Part shown: positions 39,503-52,110 of the stretch, piece after piece
Layout: each line of letters begins with the position of its first letter
How positions within the stretch are numbered: position 1 is the first letter of the stretch
From: Zonotrichia leucophrys gambelii
Lineage: Eukaryota; Chordata; Aves; Passeriformes; Passerellidae
Direction of reading: 5' to 3'
DNA length: 64,000 nucleotides
NCBI RefSeq assembly: GCF_028769735.1
Contig: NC_088171.1
Span: forward strand, 74,913,216-74,977,215
Made by a program: the position numbers and the translations under genes
Notes under the pieces: model-generated
The model's database searches: none
What the model saw: the letters and a program-made list of their open reading frames with translations, nothing else
Told to the model about the DNA's origin: nothing

Positions 39503-40944
39503 GAAATGCTGAAATAAATGATGAAATACTGTATAGACTTATAAAGAAAGGATGTGGATTTAATGATTTTGAAAAAAAAGAAGGGAAGAATTATTTGCAA
39601 TTACAAGCTAAACAAGATGTAACATAATGTTTCTGAAGTATTCCTTAACTTTACTATATATTTCATTACTTTTAATATAAATGTAACATGCATTTTGGTT
39701 AAAAACCAAATTGAGACTGTCTTGTCCCTTAATAATTTTTAATAGTGGTGGAAAAATTAAAAGGACATAGAGGTACTGAAAGAGTGCACAGTAATTGGAC
39801 AAACTTAGGATGACTGTCTGGTAGAGGAAGCTTGTATGTGCCTCTCACACAATTTTTGTTCCAAGGCCTAAAGCTTTTTAGTCTAACATCCTGAATGAGA
39901 TCACAGTCAGTGCTATTTGAAGGATCTTATTCCAAAGCTGCAGAGAAAGAGAAGACAGCATGTTTTAGGGCAAGGGGGAAGAAAAAATATTCAGAAATGG
40001 AAGTACTGCTGATTAAATGGATTCTACATGTCACCACCCCTAAACCACACCTAGTTTTTAGAACAAGTCAAGGGCAGGCTTGATGAGAAAACATCTACAG
40101 ACTCACAGTGATGTCATGTGACTTCAATTTGAGTTATATCACTTTATGAACCCTTGTAGTGATTTCTTGTAATTCCACTATTGATTGTAATCCATAAAAT
40201 GCACCGTGGTTACTCAGAGTGGCTATTTGTTTAATATATATTTATTTTACAATTTATAGCCTTTATACCTTAGTCCCAGAGAGAATTTTTAGTTTGAACC
40301 AATCTGTTTCCCACCAGCACTCCTAATCCTTAAAAATGGACATGGGTGTCATTTACAGCCCTCCAAAATCCTTAACATGCCCCCAGAGGGACAGAGGTCT
40401 GGAACAGGTCTTCAGCAGGCTCAGCACCAGTATGAAAGGTGTAGCTGTAGCCCAAAACTAGGCTCTTTTAGAGCACTTTTCTCTCTGGACAAGCCCTACT
40501 GCTGAAAATTTACCTTGTATTTTTACATATTCAACTGGGATAAAAGGGATTTCTCAACCTTGCCAATGCTTTTCTTTGATTTTTCAAGTTGTTAAATGTC
40601 TTCTCAGGTTGAAAGCTTCCTATAATAGTTGAAATAATATATACAAGGCAATAGAAACTTAGAAAGAAAAAAAAAAATTTAGCAACGCATAAGACAGCAG
40701 TTCTCCAGAGAAGTTTAATAAACACACCTCCCCTGATTGCTAGGACACTTTTACAATACTGAATTAAAAGGAGCAGCAGCACTTTGAAAAAAGCACCTAG
40801 CTACTGTTTGTGAAATTTCCAGTGTGCACAATGCCATTTGAAATCACTTTTTCCCCAACATTTTGCCTACAGATTGGCCAGTAATCATCATTTCTTTCTG
40901 CGTAATCTCTGAACTTCAGAAATCATCAACAATCTGTTAGCAAG

Positions 40945-40990
40945 GCAATTAGTGTAAGACCAAAATCAGTGGGTGACAAACAGCTGTTGC
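40945..40990. promoter_or_regulatory. candidate element: CAATTA and CAGCTG
   Basis: A homeodomain-like CAATTA at 40946-40951 is followed by a CAGCTGTTG E-box at 40981-40989. The surrounding 40.87-41.02 kb is less AT-rich than its neighbours. The call is suggestive only. Confidence 0.15.
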
Positions 40991-41911
40991 TTGTAGGTGG
41001 AATTATCCTATAGATTTCATTCTAGCAAAATCTTCTGCAAAGTTTTGGTGTGTCTCCACATGGATTGCTCTGTCATCTCAGGAAAGCTGACTTGGAACTT
41101 AGAGGCCAAGGCAGTGACCCATGGTAACATCCCCTCATGAGCAGACCATCAGTGAACTATTAACGATGTAACTGTCTACACCAATGTTAAAAATGCACAT
41201 TAGAGATGGAATTTTAGCTTTGTGCATTATTTTTTATCTTTTGTTTAAGGCTTGCTGAAGTTCAGAAATATTCATACTTTGAAATTTTCTGCATGATTTG
41301 AGCTTCTTTGTGCTCATAGACAAAAACTCTAAGGGTCTGACACTCATGAAGTTACTTCAAAATTGTTTAATGATGCTGAGTGGAACTACTGGCAATAAGG
41401 ACAGCTAGTTTATTTACTCATAATGGAATTATTCTCATGCTTTGAAATTGGGTATATTGCACTTTTTTTGTGATAGCTTACTGTTTACATTAGCAAATGT
41501 CTGGTTTGTTTCTGCTATTTTGAAAATGCACTAAAATGTTTTCTGAAATTAGAAAACTCATTAGAACCTTGGCAGGTAAAAAAGCGAAGTGTTACTATAG
41601 TTCTATGCTAATAGCATAATGCAAACTGTTGCAATAGGTAAAAATTTGGTCAGTTTAAGACACTTGTATTTGGCATATTTTGAAATGTTCTAATTATCTT
41701 GCCCATATGTTTAAATGTTTCTTGGCTTAAGGCCAGAACAAAATACATTGCAGCTGAAATACTGCTAAGTAGAATGAACTGAATATTCTTTATAGAAAAC
41801 TTGAGCCAATGACAGTGAAAATTTAAATTCCATCTCTGCCAGCTGATAGCCCATCAAAACTGCTTAAGGATAGAGTCTGTCTATATCTGTGCAGAACTGC
41901 AGAATATGCAG

Positions 41912-41935
41912 AAACAAACAAACAAACAAACAAAT
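41912..41935 (+). repeat. (AAAC)n microsatellite
   Basis: About five to six AAAC units lead into an A-rich end. Confidence 0.9.
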
Positions 41936-43770
41936 AAAAAGGACTGATTTTTCCTTAGTTCTTAAGAAATCAATATTAAGACTAGAAAGGTAGCTGTTCC
42001 TAAGATGAGGCATACTTTTATGTAACTAATTGTACTTAAATTTCTCCATTTCTGCAGCTGCAGGTAAACCAAAAAAGGAAAACACAGGCAAACACCAATT
42101 TGATTTTTGTTGTATATAAGAAGGAAATATGCTGTATTTTAAGTATGCAGAAGGATAAAGACATATAAATTAACATATGAATATTCAGGAATATTTTAAA
42201 AGCAGAATGTTGTTTACCAAACACATAAAAAAAAGAATTACTACTCAGTTATGAAATCCAATGTTCTATATTTGTAAGAAACTCTTTTTGCAGTCATTTC
42301 TTTCATATTTGTGCTTTGTTATTACAATGTAAATCAAATTTATTGAAATGCAAAAAGGTTTTGCTAGGAAACAACATTAAGTTTAACTCAAAAGCAATGT
42401 TGTTTCTTTTGTTTGAAATGGTACTAACTAGACCTCATGAGGATTGGGACTTTTTAGATTGTGTTACTTTTGCACTTTTTCCTCCAGCAATGCCCATTAC
42501 TGCAAGAATGAGATTTTTAATTCAACAAACACTGTGTAAAAAGTGAACAGTATAGCGCAACTTTGACCTTTTCAGTGTTCTTTTTTTAATGGCTGCTCAT
42601 GCTGCCTGCTATCGTGGGTATTACAACCTCTGAGGATAAAAGAAAAGATGGCCAACAAATCAAAACACGTTACATCTAAAAAGATAGAGTGTACATGAAG
42701 GTTTTATGGCACATTCATCTTCTAAATGTTCATTTTAAAGAAAATGGAAAACTGAACAAACTCTCACTAAAAAGGCTGTTCAGGTTTTCTTGGCTTCTTG
42801 CACATAATTCCAAAATTAATATATATGTTCTTGCTAGGAATGTATTCATTATAATGAAAATATTAATACCATGCATTTGAAGAAGAAATGGGTACAGAGA
42901 ATATGCAAAAAATTACACATTGGAGATTACAAAACATAAAATGGTAAAGTGAATTTCAAAAGCTTGTGGTCATGATTCAAATTCAATCTTTTAATAATGG
43001 CCTTTCTGTTGGCTTGAAACACAATTAAATTATATGCTATTTCTGACATTATTTTGTTACTATAATGTAAGGAGGAATATTTAATTACTATGCTTTGCAT
43101 TTTTAAGCTCCTTGTTTTTTTACTTTTTAAAAATTAACTGATTAGTAATAGAAAAAGTGTGATTTTTTGAGACTGAGTGTTATTTCCTCTTAAAGCAGAC
43201 ATTCAAAGTAAATAACATTAACTATATTTTGAAAGTGCATGATTTAGTCATCAACTGAAAAAATATTTCATATTGTTAGCTTAGATATAGATTTCAATAT
43301 CTCTGGCATTAAACATGGAATGAAACCCCAGGTGGGACAAATCCTAATTTTTTTTTAAAGTTTAAAAAATTAAACCACAGTTCATCAAGCCTAACTGCAT
43401 TTTCATTCATACACCTTGCCATAAGAAAAGCTAAGTTTGTTTCCCCCACATCTTTCCCTTGAGGTGAATTTCAGAAACTCACTGTTTTAATGGATATGAG
43501 ACATTCTTCTCATGTCCTGCTTGTATGTTTTTCTCGACCAAACTTTTTCAATAAATTCTTTTACAGGTACCATCTTTTGTCAAATTAAATATCAACACAT
43601 GAAAAGCCTTGTTCAGGTCAGCAGCCTTTGCTCTTTCTGCTTCTAACAATTGAATATACTCTGAAGAGTCTTTACATTGTACTTCAGGTGCAATTCAAAA
43701 ACACCTCTCAATAATGGTGTCTTACAGCATTAAATATAAACATTTTTTGTCAATGTAGATTCTTCTTAGT

Positions 43771-43809
43771 GTTCTTTTATCTAAACTTTTCTAATGTAGA
43801 TAAAAGAAC
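43771..43809. repeat. 13-bp-arm inverted repeat, 13-nt loop
   Basis: GTTCTTTTATCTA at 43771-43783 and its exact reverse complement at 43797-43809. With a one-base bulge the pairing extends a few bases outward (AGT against ACT). It would form a moderate, AT-rich hairpin. Confidence 0.88.
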
Positions 43810-46800
43810 CACTGCTAGCTCATTTTAAAAAAGTCTGAAATTAAATTCACCGTATTTCACACAAGTTTCTCTCAATACCTTTCCGGATTTTGCAACATCC
43901 TAGGCACCTGGCACTTCTGATTGATCACACCATCCATGAATGAGTGGAGAGATCATCCTGAGTGGAGAACTCACAGATGTTCCTGAGAAGAAAATCTGAC
44001 CAAAAAGAATTTTATTGTTGCTAATATAAAGGGGTGTCCTATTTAATGAAAAATCCATGATTAGAGGCCTTTGATCATCATAATATTGCGAGAAGTCTGA
44101 ACTTTAATTCTATCAGCTAGGATGCATCTTTATCATGGGGTAAAGACTCCAATAAGATACCAGGTGGTTGTAGGCCTTTACATGTATCTAGCAAAATTTT
44201 AAATGTCAAGTGTAGAAGTTCATATTCTACAAAGTTTACCACTGGAAGTTGTAAACATTCTCTTTTTGAGCACTTAGAAATTAACTGAAATTTTTAGACT
44301 TTTGGGAAAAAAAAAGTCTTAGCCTATCTACCTCTCTTGATGTAGAGGTGTAATTTAGTCTTAATTTCCATTTTGAAACAACAGTGAAGTCATGTAAACT
44401 TTACACATCAAAGGCTCTTAAGGTCATTTGCAATATTTACTTTGTTCTAAGACCATGTTTCCTCATGGGAATTTAAACTTCTGTTTGTTAAGTGCATTGA
44501 GCTTCCCTTAGAACTACCACCAAAATTTTCCAGGATTTATCTTTTTTCAAGTGTTTCTGGCAGCATTACCTGAGTCCTGTGATAATTTGGAAAGAAACAT
44601 TTAAATTTAAGATATCAAAAAAAACATAGAAAGTTCATACCTGTTCTCCTAAAAACTTCAGTTGAAATCAGGGGTAGTATTGGAGAAATGTAATCGTCAT
44701 GGAAAATATTTCAAGTGTTACACATATGAGATGCATATACATTTGTTATCGTATCTATCAAAGAGCTACAAATATGCTGCAGTTAATAAAGAACATTCCC
44801 TTAGAAAGCCATCTCATTTGTAAGGGATAAAAAAAAGAGTTTATTATGAAACAATGCCATGAAGTATTTGAAATTAAAAAAAAAATTAAAAACTAAAATA
44901 AAATAGCATCTCATGAAGTATGGTACAGTACAACACAATGCAATAGGGTGCTCAGATACTGGGATTCCAGTTTTCAGTTAAATATGAATTTTACTTTCAA
45001 TTTTTACAATATAATGAAATTTCAAATAATTTTAGCATGCTTTAGTCTTCTGAAGAACAATAATTGCTTAGTAACTGCAGTGACCTCAAACAGATATAAA
45101 GTTGTCTAATAACAAAAGATGGAGAAGATAAAATGAAAAAAGAGTAATAAAAAATCATCTAGAAAATAGCAATTATGTTGAGCTTTCACTTTAAAGTAAG
45201 CATACAGGAAAAAAAAATTAATATGGCAAAATACAACATTAAAAAGGTATTCTAAAACTATGTTATGCATGAGCTGTTTAGTCTGCATGAAGACTGCACT
45301 GCTATACTTTTAATGGAATGTAAGGTCAGTTAATTTTTTCATTTATTAGCAAGTAGAGTTTCAGCTTTCTTGTTTCTCTCCTTTATCTTAATCTGAATGT
45401 AACAAGATCAAAGCTCTCTTAAAAACTCAGTGCAGGTTGTGAAAAGAAAGGCAAAAAAGCCATCTGCCCAAGTCCCTGTTTTCCTTCTGAAATTCATTGG
45501 CAATTACTCATATCAGAGGTTCTTTGAGTCAGGCTTCAGACTAGGGTTTGATTTTTGAAATTTACCCCACCACAATACTTTATGTCAAAGTCACTCACAG
45601 ATGGCGCAGTTAGGCTTTTTAATTCCCATAGTGTAAACTTCGAGGCAAAATTGGCCTTAAGGAAAAGCCATGGACTTAAATTGAAACTTCCTAGGACTGG
45701 AATTCAATGGCAGCTACATTTAGTTCTTTAAATCACGTCCATAATTAAGGTTAAAGTCATGTCAACATGTATTTTCAGGGACCACCAGTTATTTTCCCCC
45801 ACTGTGAGCCAGTGGTTACAATATAGATTTCTGTATTCTATTGAGAATTACTCCATTAGAGGTGATGATATATCTGCTGGCTTTATGTTTAAATGGAAGA
45901 ACTAAAGGCTATTACACTTATTAAAGTGCAGTGGAAGAAATAAAGGCAGTTTGACTAGTCTCTCACCAAAGCTACGCCTGTGTATTTCATCGCCATTTAC
46001 AAAATGTATCCTTAGAATGTAAAGTGACTCTGGGGTGGATTATAGCTGATATGGGCAGCCTTCACAAATTACATTCAATAACTAAATAGGAGGGACATTG
46101 TCCTCTTACATTGTCCTCTTATTCTCTGTATTTGTTCTTTAAATTTATTTTCTTTAGATACCTAGACTTAAAGTAATGGTTTAGATTACTCAGGACCACA
46201 GAACAGGGACAGCACATGTCCAGTGTTCTACTAAGCTAGAGAAATAAACCCCACCTATTAAGTTTGATTAAACACTGAAGCTTTAATGCCTACTTTAAAA
46301 TAATTTAGATAAGTATTTTGTCTTATAAGTAATTAAAAAATATATTTTTCAGACAAAATAATTTTTGGACTACTGAATGACACCCAAACTTTCAGCATTT
46401 GAAATTATAGTTAATGTTGTGCCTACTAACTAAAAGCTCAGTGAATGTGTTATTGGTTGCAGTGTAGTTAGCTAACATATGTTAAAATGACAACATGGGT
46501 TTGCCTGTGATCACTTTAATTGAGATTACTCTGAATGTTTTATTTCCTAGGCTTGATATTAGTCTGCTTTGTCTTTTGCAATTACAATTCAAGAATGAGA
46601 AGCTTAGGTATAACAATAAAAAAAAGGATTTATTATATTTTATTATATTTTTATGCAGTGCTGAAAGGAAGTAGTGGAAACTTGATCTATTTCTTGATGT
46701 ATGATATGTAAAGATGATAAGTAATTTAGAATAGGGAAATAATTGAATGCATTTTATTATCTTTTTTTTTCAGGAATTGCATGGCAAAAAAAAAAAATTA

Positions 46801-47761
46801 TACACAGCTTTTTATTCTGCAGCAGGTAATTGATTGTGTTTGGGGTTTTTTTCCAGCACACTCAAGGAGAAAATGCATAAGTAGAATTTCAGGATCTCTT
46901 TATGATTTCTTTAATATTATTTCTTTGATAATAACTTTCAATTAGCTTGCCAGATGTTCATGTATGCCTACAACAGTAAACAATAATAATCAAATAATAA
47001 AAATAATATTTATGGTTTTCCACTGTTAGATAGATTTGGTAACTACTTAATTTTTAACTTGATTGTGGTTTCATAATAAGTGGGATTAAGTTATGATGCT
47101 ACATCAGAATAAGCCATGAAAGATGGCACGTTTGATGACATCTGTCTCCTTTTCTGCATAAAAGGTACACTATCCTAAGGTAGATTGCAATACAATTTTT
47201 AACACCTAATTTAGAAATCATGCATTTTATCATTGGTAGACCATAAACCTTGTGATAAACCCAGACGAAGTAACTTTCAGAACAGCAGAAGGGAGAGCTT
47301 GAAAATGATACATTAAATTAAATTTAGACCTTAACATACTCAGAAACCTTTCCCTTCCTTCTCCATGCCACTTCCCAATGCTCTTTATTAGGACATTTGA
47401 TTGTAAGGGGCAGAAAATATTATTTATTGAATATTACTTTTTGTACTGTCTGTTAAACGAAGATGGAAGTATAACAGAGAGGATATCACTGTCCTGAGTG
47501 AGTGACTCACTGTCATGGATGCTGTTTATAAACCTAGTGAAAAAAAAGAATGAGATTCTTGAATTCCATGTTTTTAACTGTCTCTGTTACCCCAAAATGG
47601 CAGAAAGGTTGACATTGTAAGGGACCACTGGAGAATATCAGGCCCATCCTCTAATATGTCAAAACACTTCTGGCTATAGTGTTTTAGCAATAATGTACAC
47701 ATGAATCCAGGTTTAGTTTTAGCATCAAATGTTGTGTTTTTCTACAAGAGTTTTCCTACTC

Positions 47762-47818
47762 TTTTTTCCCAAAGGAGTAGGAAGTTTTCTTCAAACTTCC
47801 TACTCCTTTGGGAAAAAA
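47762..47818. repeat. perfect inverted repeat, 26-bp arms, 5-nt loop
   Basis: The arm at 47762-47787 is the exact reverse complement of 47793-47818, with loop TCTTC. A third copy of the core, TTCCTACTC, lies directly upstream at 47753-47761. The core therefore appears three times in alternating orientation (47753-47761, reverse at 47775-47783, 47797-47805). Twenty-six perfect pairs are very unlikely by chance and point to a recent template-switch event or selection on a hairpin. Confidence 0.95.
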
Positions 47819-48255
47819 TATCTTATGCTTTTAATTAATTTGAACTACTAATTTATAAATCCATAATTAAAATGAATAAATTATCAGTAGAAACTAATGA
47901 AAAATTATACATTATGTCCCAGATTTTAAAAATAGCTCTGAGACTTTAAATATTCTATATCTCTATGTAATACTATGGAATGGTTTTAAAACCCTGCCTG
48001 GTTCTGTTAGATTGTGTGTATAATTTTTAAAAGAAATTACTCACATTGGTAAAGATATTTCCAATAAAGGTCTCTTCATGTCAAAACTCAAAGGAGAAAC
48101 TATCTGATTCTCCAGAATAATCATAATCTATGTATTTACTATATTAGTGGTTGGTGGATAACTCTGAAACGGTTTTTCCAAAATTCGCATATCATATTCA
48201 TTTTTCTTTTGTTGCAAAACGGAGATTAGCTGCTAACAAAGTTGTGCAGAGAATT

Positions 48256-48335
48256 TACTTATTATTATTGTTATACTTTATTACTATTTATTATTATTAC
48301 ATTACTTATCATTAACATTTTTATTATTATTTCCA
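48256..48335 (+). repeat. ATT-rich imperfect simple repeat
   Basis: Interrupted TTA/ATT units with TTATTATTA blocks. It accounts for the Ile/Leu/Tyr-rich open frame there, which is not a gene. Confidence 0.8.
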
Positions 48336-48454
48336 TTACTAGGCTGTTTTATCCCAAAACAGCATATAGTCAAGTGAAGGAATATCTTCTTTTATACAAC
48401 GGTAGTAATTTACCTTATTTGGCATGATCTGTAGTTCACCTAAGTGGCCGAGTG

Positions 48455-48471
48455 GATCAAAAATTTTGATC
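48455..48471. repeat. 17-bp palindrome GATCAAAA-A-TTTTGATC
   Basis: Two perfect 8-bp arms surround a single A. It directly follows TGGCCGAGTGG (48445-48455), which equals a tRNA-Ser-type internal A box, but no tRNA fold or B box follows. Confidence 0.85.
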
Positions 48472-48867
48472 TTGTGCGTTGTAAGAATTAAGACAGACTT
48501 GGGTAAAAATAGCTGAAGTTCCCACCTTGTATTAAAAGCTAAGGTTGAAAGGACTGAATACACTACCATGATAAATTTGAAACTGGAAAAGAAGAATAAA
48601 TAATATTTATAACGGTTGTATCATGTACTGGATTAATACTTATTTGGATGACATTTCTAATTCAATACTCCTAGAAAAATAAGATTTTTTTTCTTGAGAT
48701 GTCCAATTTGTATTTCCTTGAAAAAATATTTTTGACCTCATAATAAAGGGTTTTTTAAGATCTTAATATCCTGTCAAAAGTGAAAGTGGATTTGAGATAA
48801 TATGATGTTTTATTTGAAAACTTCTTTTAAAAAAGTATCTCCAAAATTTGCTTCCTTTAAAAAACAT
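48472..48867. other. non-coding sequence, nothing recognised
   Basis: AT-rich unique sequence with no feature I can support. Confidence 0.6.
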
Positions 48868-48960
48868 TTATTATTATTACTATTATTACTATTATTATTA
48901 TTATTACTATTATTACAATTATTATTAATAGTAATAATAATAATCATCATCATCATCATT
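48868..48960. repeat. (ATT)n/(AAT)n/(ATC)n compound microsatellite with inverted symmetry
   Basis: TTA/CTA units are followed by AAT/GTA units and a CAT run. A 19-bp block at 48894-48912 is the exact reverse complement of 48926-48944, so the repeat switches strand in the middle and could form a hairpin. Confidence 0.92.
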
Positions 48961-49094
48961 TAATTCCCATCCAAAATAGTATTACATTGTAGGCCTCTTG
49001 GTTTAAATGGGATAAATATCAGCTTTGCAGACAATTAAAAACCTCACTTATATACAAAATAGCAAACTAGTTGTGTCCATCTTTTATTGCTTTT

Positions 49095-49400
49095 GGCCAC
49101 CAGAATGTGACATAAACAAACCGATCACTAATTTCCTGTTTGGTGCTAATTGGGTCTGCTGGTTGCATCCAGACTCGGCATACCTTGGCATGAGCAACTG
49201 GAAGAGGAAAGAGGGCCAGCAGTTAAGCTGCTGAAGGCTCTCAAATCTATGCCAAAATTACCACTCACACTTCTTAACTTCCCAGCACTGCCGTGGCATG
49301 ACTGCAAACATGAAAACTGCCTCTCCATGCAAATATGATGACACCATCTGCCTAGCAGAAGAGGACTAATATGGTAATAATTCCTGTGGTTTTTTGCACT
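49095..49400. promoter_or_regulatory. candidate conserved enhancer with octamer and E-box
   Basis: This patch is less AT-rich and free of simple repeats. It contains GCTAATTGGG (about 49145-49154), a perfect POU octamer ATGCAAAT (49327-49334), and a CATCTG E-box (49345-49350). Open frames occur on both strands over the same 190 bp, which is common when stop-poor conserved non-coding DNA is translated; neither frame resembles a known protein. Octamer plus E-box plus homeobox words is typical of neural enhancers. Conservation was not tested. Confidence 0.3.
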
Positions 49401-51901
49401 GGTTGCCCAAGTCATCAAAGCCATCTTGGTTTTAAATATTAGTGTATTTAATTTGCTCTTGAAACGGGACATTGTTTATCAGTACTTCCCATTGGTAGGC
49501 AACAATACAATGCAAGTAAATTTGAAGCTACCATCAGGAAAGAATAAAACTTTTCATATTGAGTACCAACATTTATTTAGCCCCAATACAAGACACACTA
49601 AATGGCTTTGATGGAAGTTACACATCTTAAAGTTAGGCATAACTAATTGTTAGCTAAAGCATAACTATGACAAATGTGAAGACAAATTATGTTATTACAC
49701 AAGCAAATGTGGCATGGGACTTTGAACAGGCAATATCATTTAAAGTATTTTTAGTTTGCATGCAAAGGTGTCCATTTGGTTTCCTTCAAACATTTTTTAT
49801 AGGTGTAACAAATGAAAAAAAAATCTAATTAAATTCCTTTAGAAAAAGTCCTATTGATTTCTTTAAAATTGTAATAAGAACATAGTAACTGCCACACCTA
49901 TGTCAGATCATGAAATGTTAATTTAATGTATCTTATATTTCTTGTAGGATTGCAAAGTGAGAAACATTATATGTTGATATCTGATGCCAGTTTGAATTAG
50001 TTTATTGATCTGTACTTCAGTTCATTTTAGAACTCTATTTCTGTTTGTTCCCTGGAGGGTCAAATGTTTTTCCATCCAGAACTGAAAAAGTATTAATGTT
50101 AAACAGCATTGTGGTCTGTTTTACTGCTCCAGTATGTATTTGGTATGTCCTACCTATATCCTGTATAAGAGGCAGTCACCTCTATGCAACAAAATATTAA
50201 TGTGATTGTATAATAGCAACAACATTTTTCAGCTTTCAGCTGAGAAATATGCTTCAGTGGTTCAAATACTGTTTTGAAATTCTTGTAGAGTTACTTAATG
50301 TAATTTAGCTTCACTGCTATATAGAATATGATAAGAAGTATCTCCTTGATTAATGTTTCTTGGGAACATTATTTCTAAAGATGGTCAAAGTTTTAATGAA
50401 TTAATTTGGCCATCATTATGGGTAATGTGCTGAAGACACATTAATCTAAGTGATATCTTATAGCCTATGCAGATCTAATTCATCTGAATGGGAATTTGGC
50501 AAATTAATCCCAGTTCCAATATGGAAAAGGAATTGATGCCCTGTTTTGAATCAAACAATGAATGCATTCTGGCATATATTTTTCTGTTAAGGATTTATTA
50601 ATTTGGGAGGATATATACCTCACAGACCAATGTATATATGTCCCACAAGTGTGGAGTTGTAAGGGAATGTAAGGGAATGTATGAGGCTATGAATTTTAAT
50701 GTGTAATAAATTACTCTTTCACTAGAATTGAAAAAAAAAACATCTGCAGATTACAAAAGATAATCATGTCTCTAATTATGTAACACTTTCCAAATCATAA
50801 ATAATGCTGTATGTGTTGTATTCAAACAGAAAGCAATAACGGGATTTAGAAGTGTCTCCTGAATTAATGGTCTAGCACAAAGTTCTGCTTTTGTCCTTTC
50901 CAGCAGATTGGGATGTTTCACCCATTAGCTTGCTAACGGTATGTTAGATTTCCCAAGCTCACAAACATCAAGGTCTTTCCGCTTAGAGGTTTCCTGTAAT
51001 GTAGGCTTTGTGATGGACAGAAAAAGGGCATCTTATCAGATACTTACACATTTTTTTGTATTTTTTTTTTCAATCTTCTGTGACATGTGTTAGCAAGCAA
51101 ACAATGTGCAATTCTCCAAACCATGGAGAACTAAATTCAGGGATATGTAGGAAAATTAGTCAGAGATTCACAGATTCCTTAGTGAAAACGCCCACAGAGC
51201 ATTACTGATTATATACAATGGCAGCTTTTATCTAAAAAAACTGCACAAAATTATTAAAGATTTTCAGTATAATCTAATTTGCCTTACTTTTATATATGAA
51301 GCAAAGTATAATACATCTCTATTACAGGACATAAATGTATGGCAGGATTATGTTAATAATGTTGAGTTTGTATATATAAATAAATATTCAAATAATGAAG
51401 ATCTCAGAGCATGTATGACAGGAATAAGACTGTATTAGGACTTTTGGACATATTTTTACATGTTTGAGAGCCTGGGCAATCTGTGACAGTCATTAGAGTG
51501 AGCAGATCATTCATTTTCCAGCTTCCTGTTTTCTCTTGTGCTCCATATGTGGAAAACGAAATGGGAAATTAAAGTTCATTATGCCAAAACAGTGAAAATT
51601 TCCTACTTCAAATAATTTTAAACACCAATGACTTTGCTGACTCCATCAGAACAAATTGACAATTGTTTTTTATAGGAATCATGCTCTTGTATGAAGAATT
51701 GGCAGAAGGTTTAAAACCCATTTTCTGAGAAGCTTGTTAGAGTGCCATGAATAGGAAGGATGATCAAAAAAGAAGAAAGTAGAGGAACACCAAACTTGCC
51801 AAATATCAGTAGCCTTCAGGCTTCTGTTGCATTCTCCAATCCTGTGTTTACTATCTACTGTAAAACCAGTGACAAGTGCTGCTGCTCTAAAGCAGGGATT
51901 T
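49401..51901. other. non-coding AT-rich sequence, no gene
   Basis: No gene or transposon was recognised. The stretch includes a tandem GTAAGGGAAT duplication near 50658-50677 and poly-T/poly-A runs near 50731 and 51060. Confidence 0.65.
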
Positions 51902-52110
51902 AGCAATTTGTTTGCCCAAACCCTGAGGGCACCTCCAGCCTTCCTGTGCCTGCCAAGTCCCCGTGGCTCCTCTCACCCTGCCCAAAGCCTGGGCTCCCTT
52001 TCGGTCCCCTGGAGCTCCCACCCCATCCCACCCAAGGACCAGGACCCCAACTCACCCTCTGGGGCCCTCGGTCTCTGTCTTGGTGAGGTGTGTGTAATGT
52101 GAGCAATGTG
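51902..52110. other. isolated GC-rich island, possible unidentified insertion
   Basis: About 200 bp of C-rich plus-strand sequence (CCC/CTCC/CACCC runs) interrupts AT-rich DNA with sharp edges. It is flanked by AGCAATTTG (51902-51910) and AGCAATGTG (52102-52110), which match at 8 of 9 positions and might be a target-site duplication. Only three or so CpGs are present, so it is not a CpG island. Frames are open on both strands (Pro/Ser-rich one way, Gly/Arg-rich the other), consistent with composition rather than a gene. It could be a solo LTR, a SINE-like insertion or a gene-conversion scar. Confidence 0.5.

Larger units (their letters stand above)
37819..47761. other. non-coding AT-rich sequence, no gene
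   Basis: This stretch of about 10 kb has no recognised gene or transposon. It contains a pyrimidine tract, a homeodomain-like palindrome, an AAAC microsatellite, a 13-bp-arm hairpin and a candidate regulatory patch near 40.9 kb, each listed separately, plus a tandem ATTGTCCTCTTA duplication near 46097-46121. Open frames up to 119 codons (38809-39168) show no domain, and their Lys/Ser/Phe-rich composition matches the AT background. Confidence 0.65.

Noticed and set aside
48445..48520. tRNA-Ser-like A box TGGCCGAGTGG
   Set aside because: The following 70 bases lack a B box, an anticodon arm or an acceptor stem. An 11-bp match alone is likely chance.
48256..48960. CRISPR-like array
   Set aside because: The repeats are simple trinucleotide microsatellites without regular spacers, in a eukaryotic context.
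51827..52102. Pro/Ser-rich 91-codon frame over the GC island
   Set aside because: The opposite strand is also open over the same bases. C-rich DNA has few stop codons, so openness is not evidence of coding.
51902..52110. CpG island promoter
   Set aside because: The stretch is GC-rich but has only about three CpGs in 200 bp, so it does not qualify.
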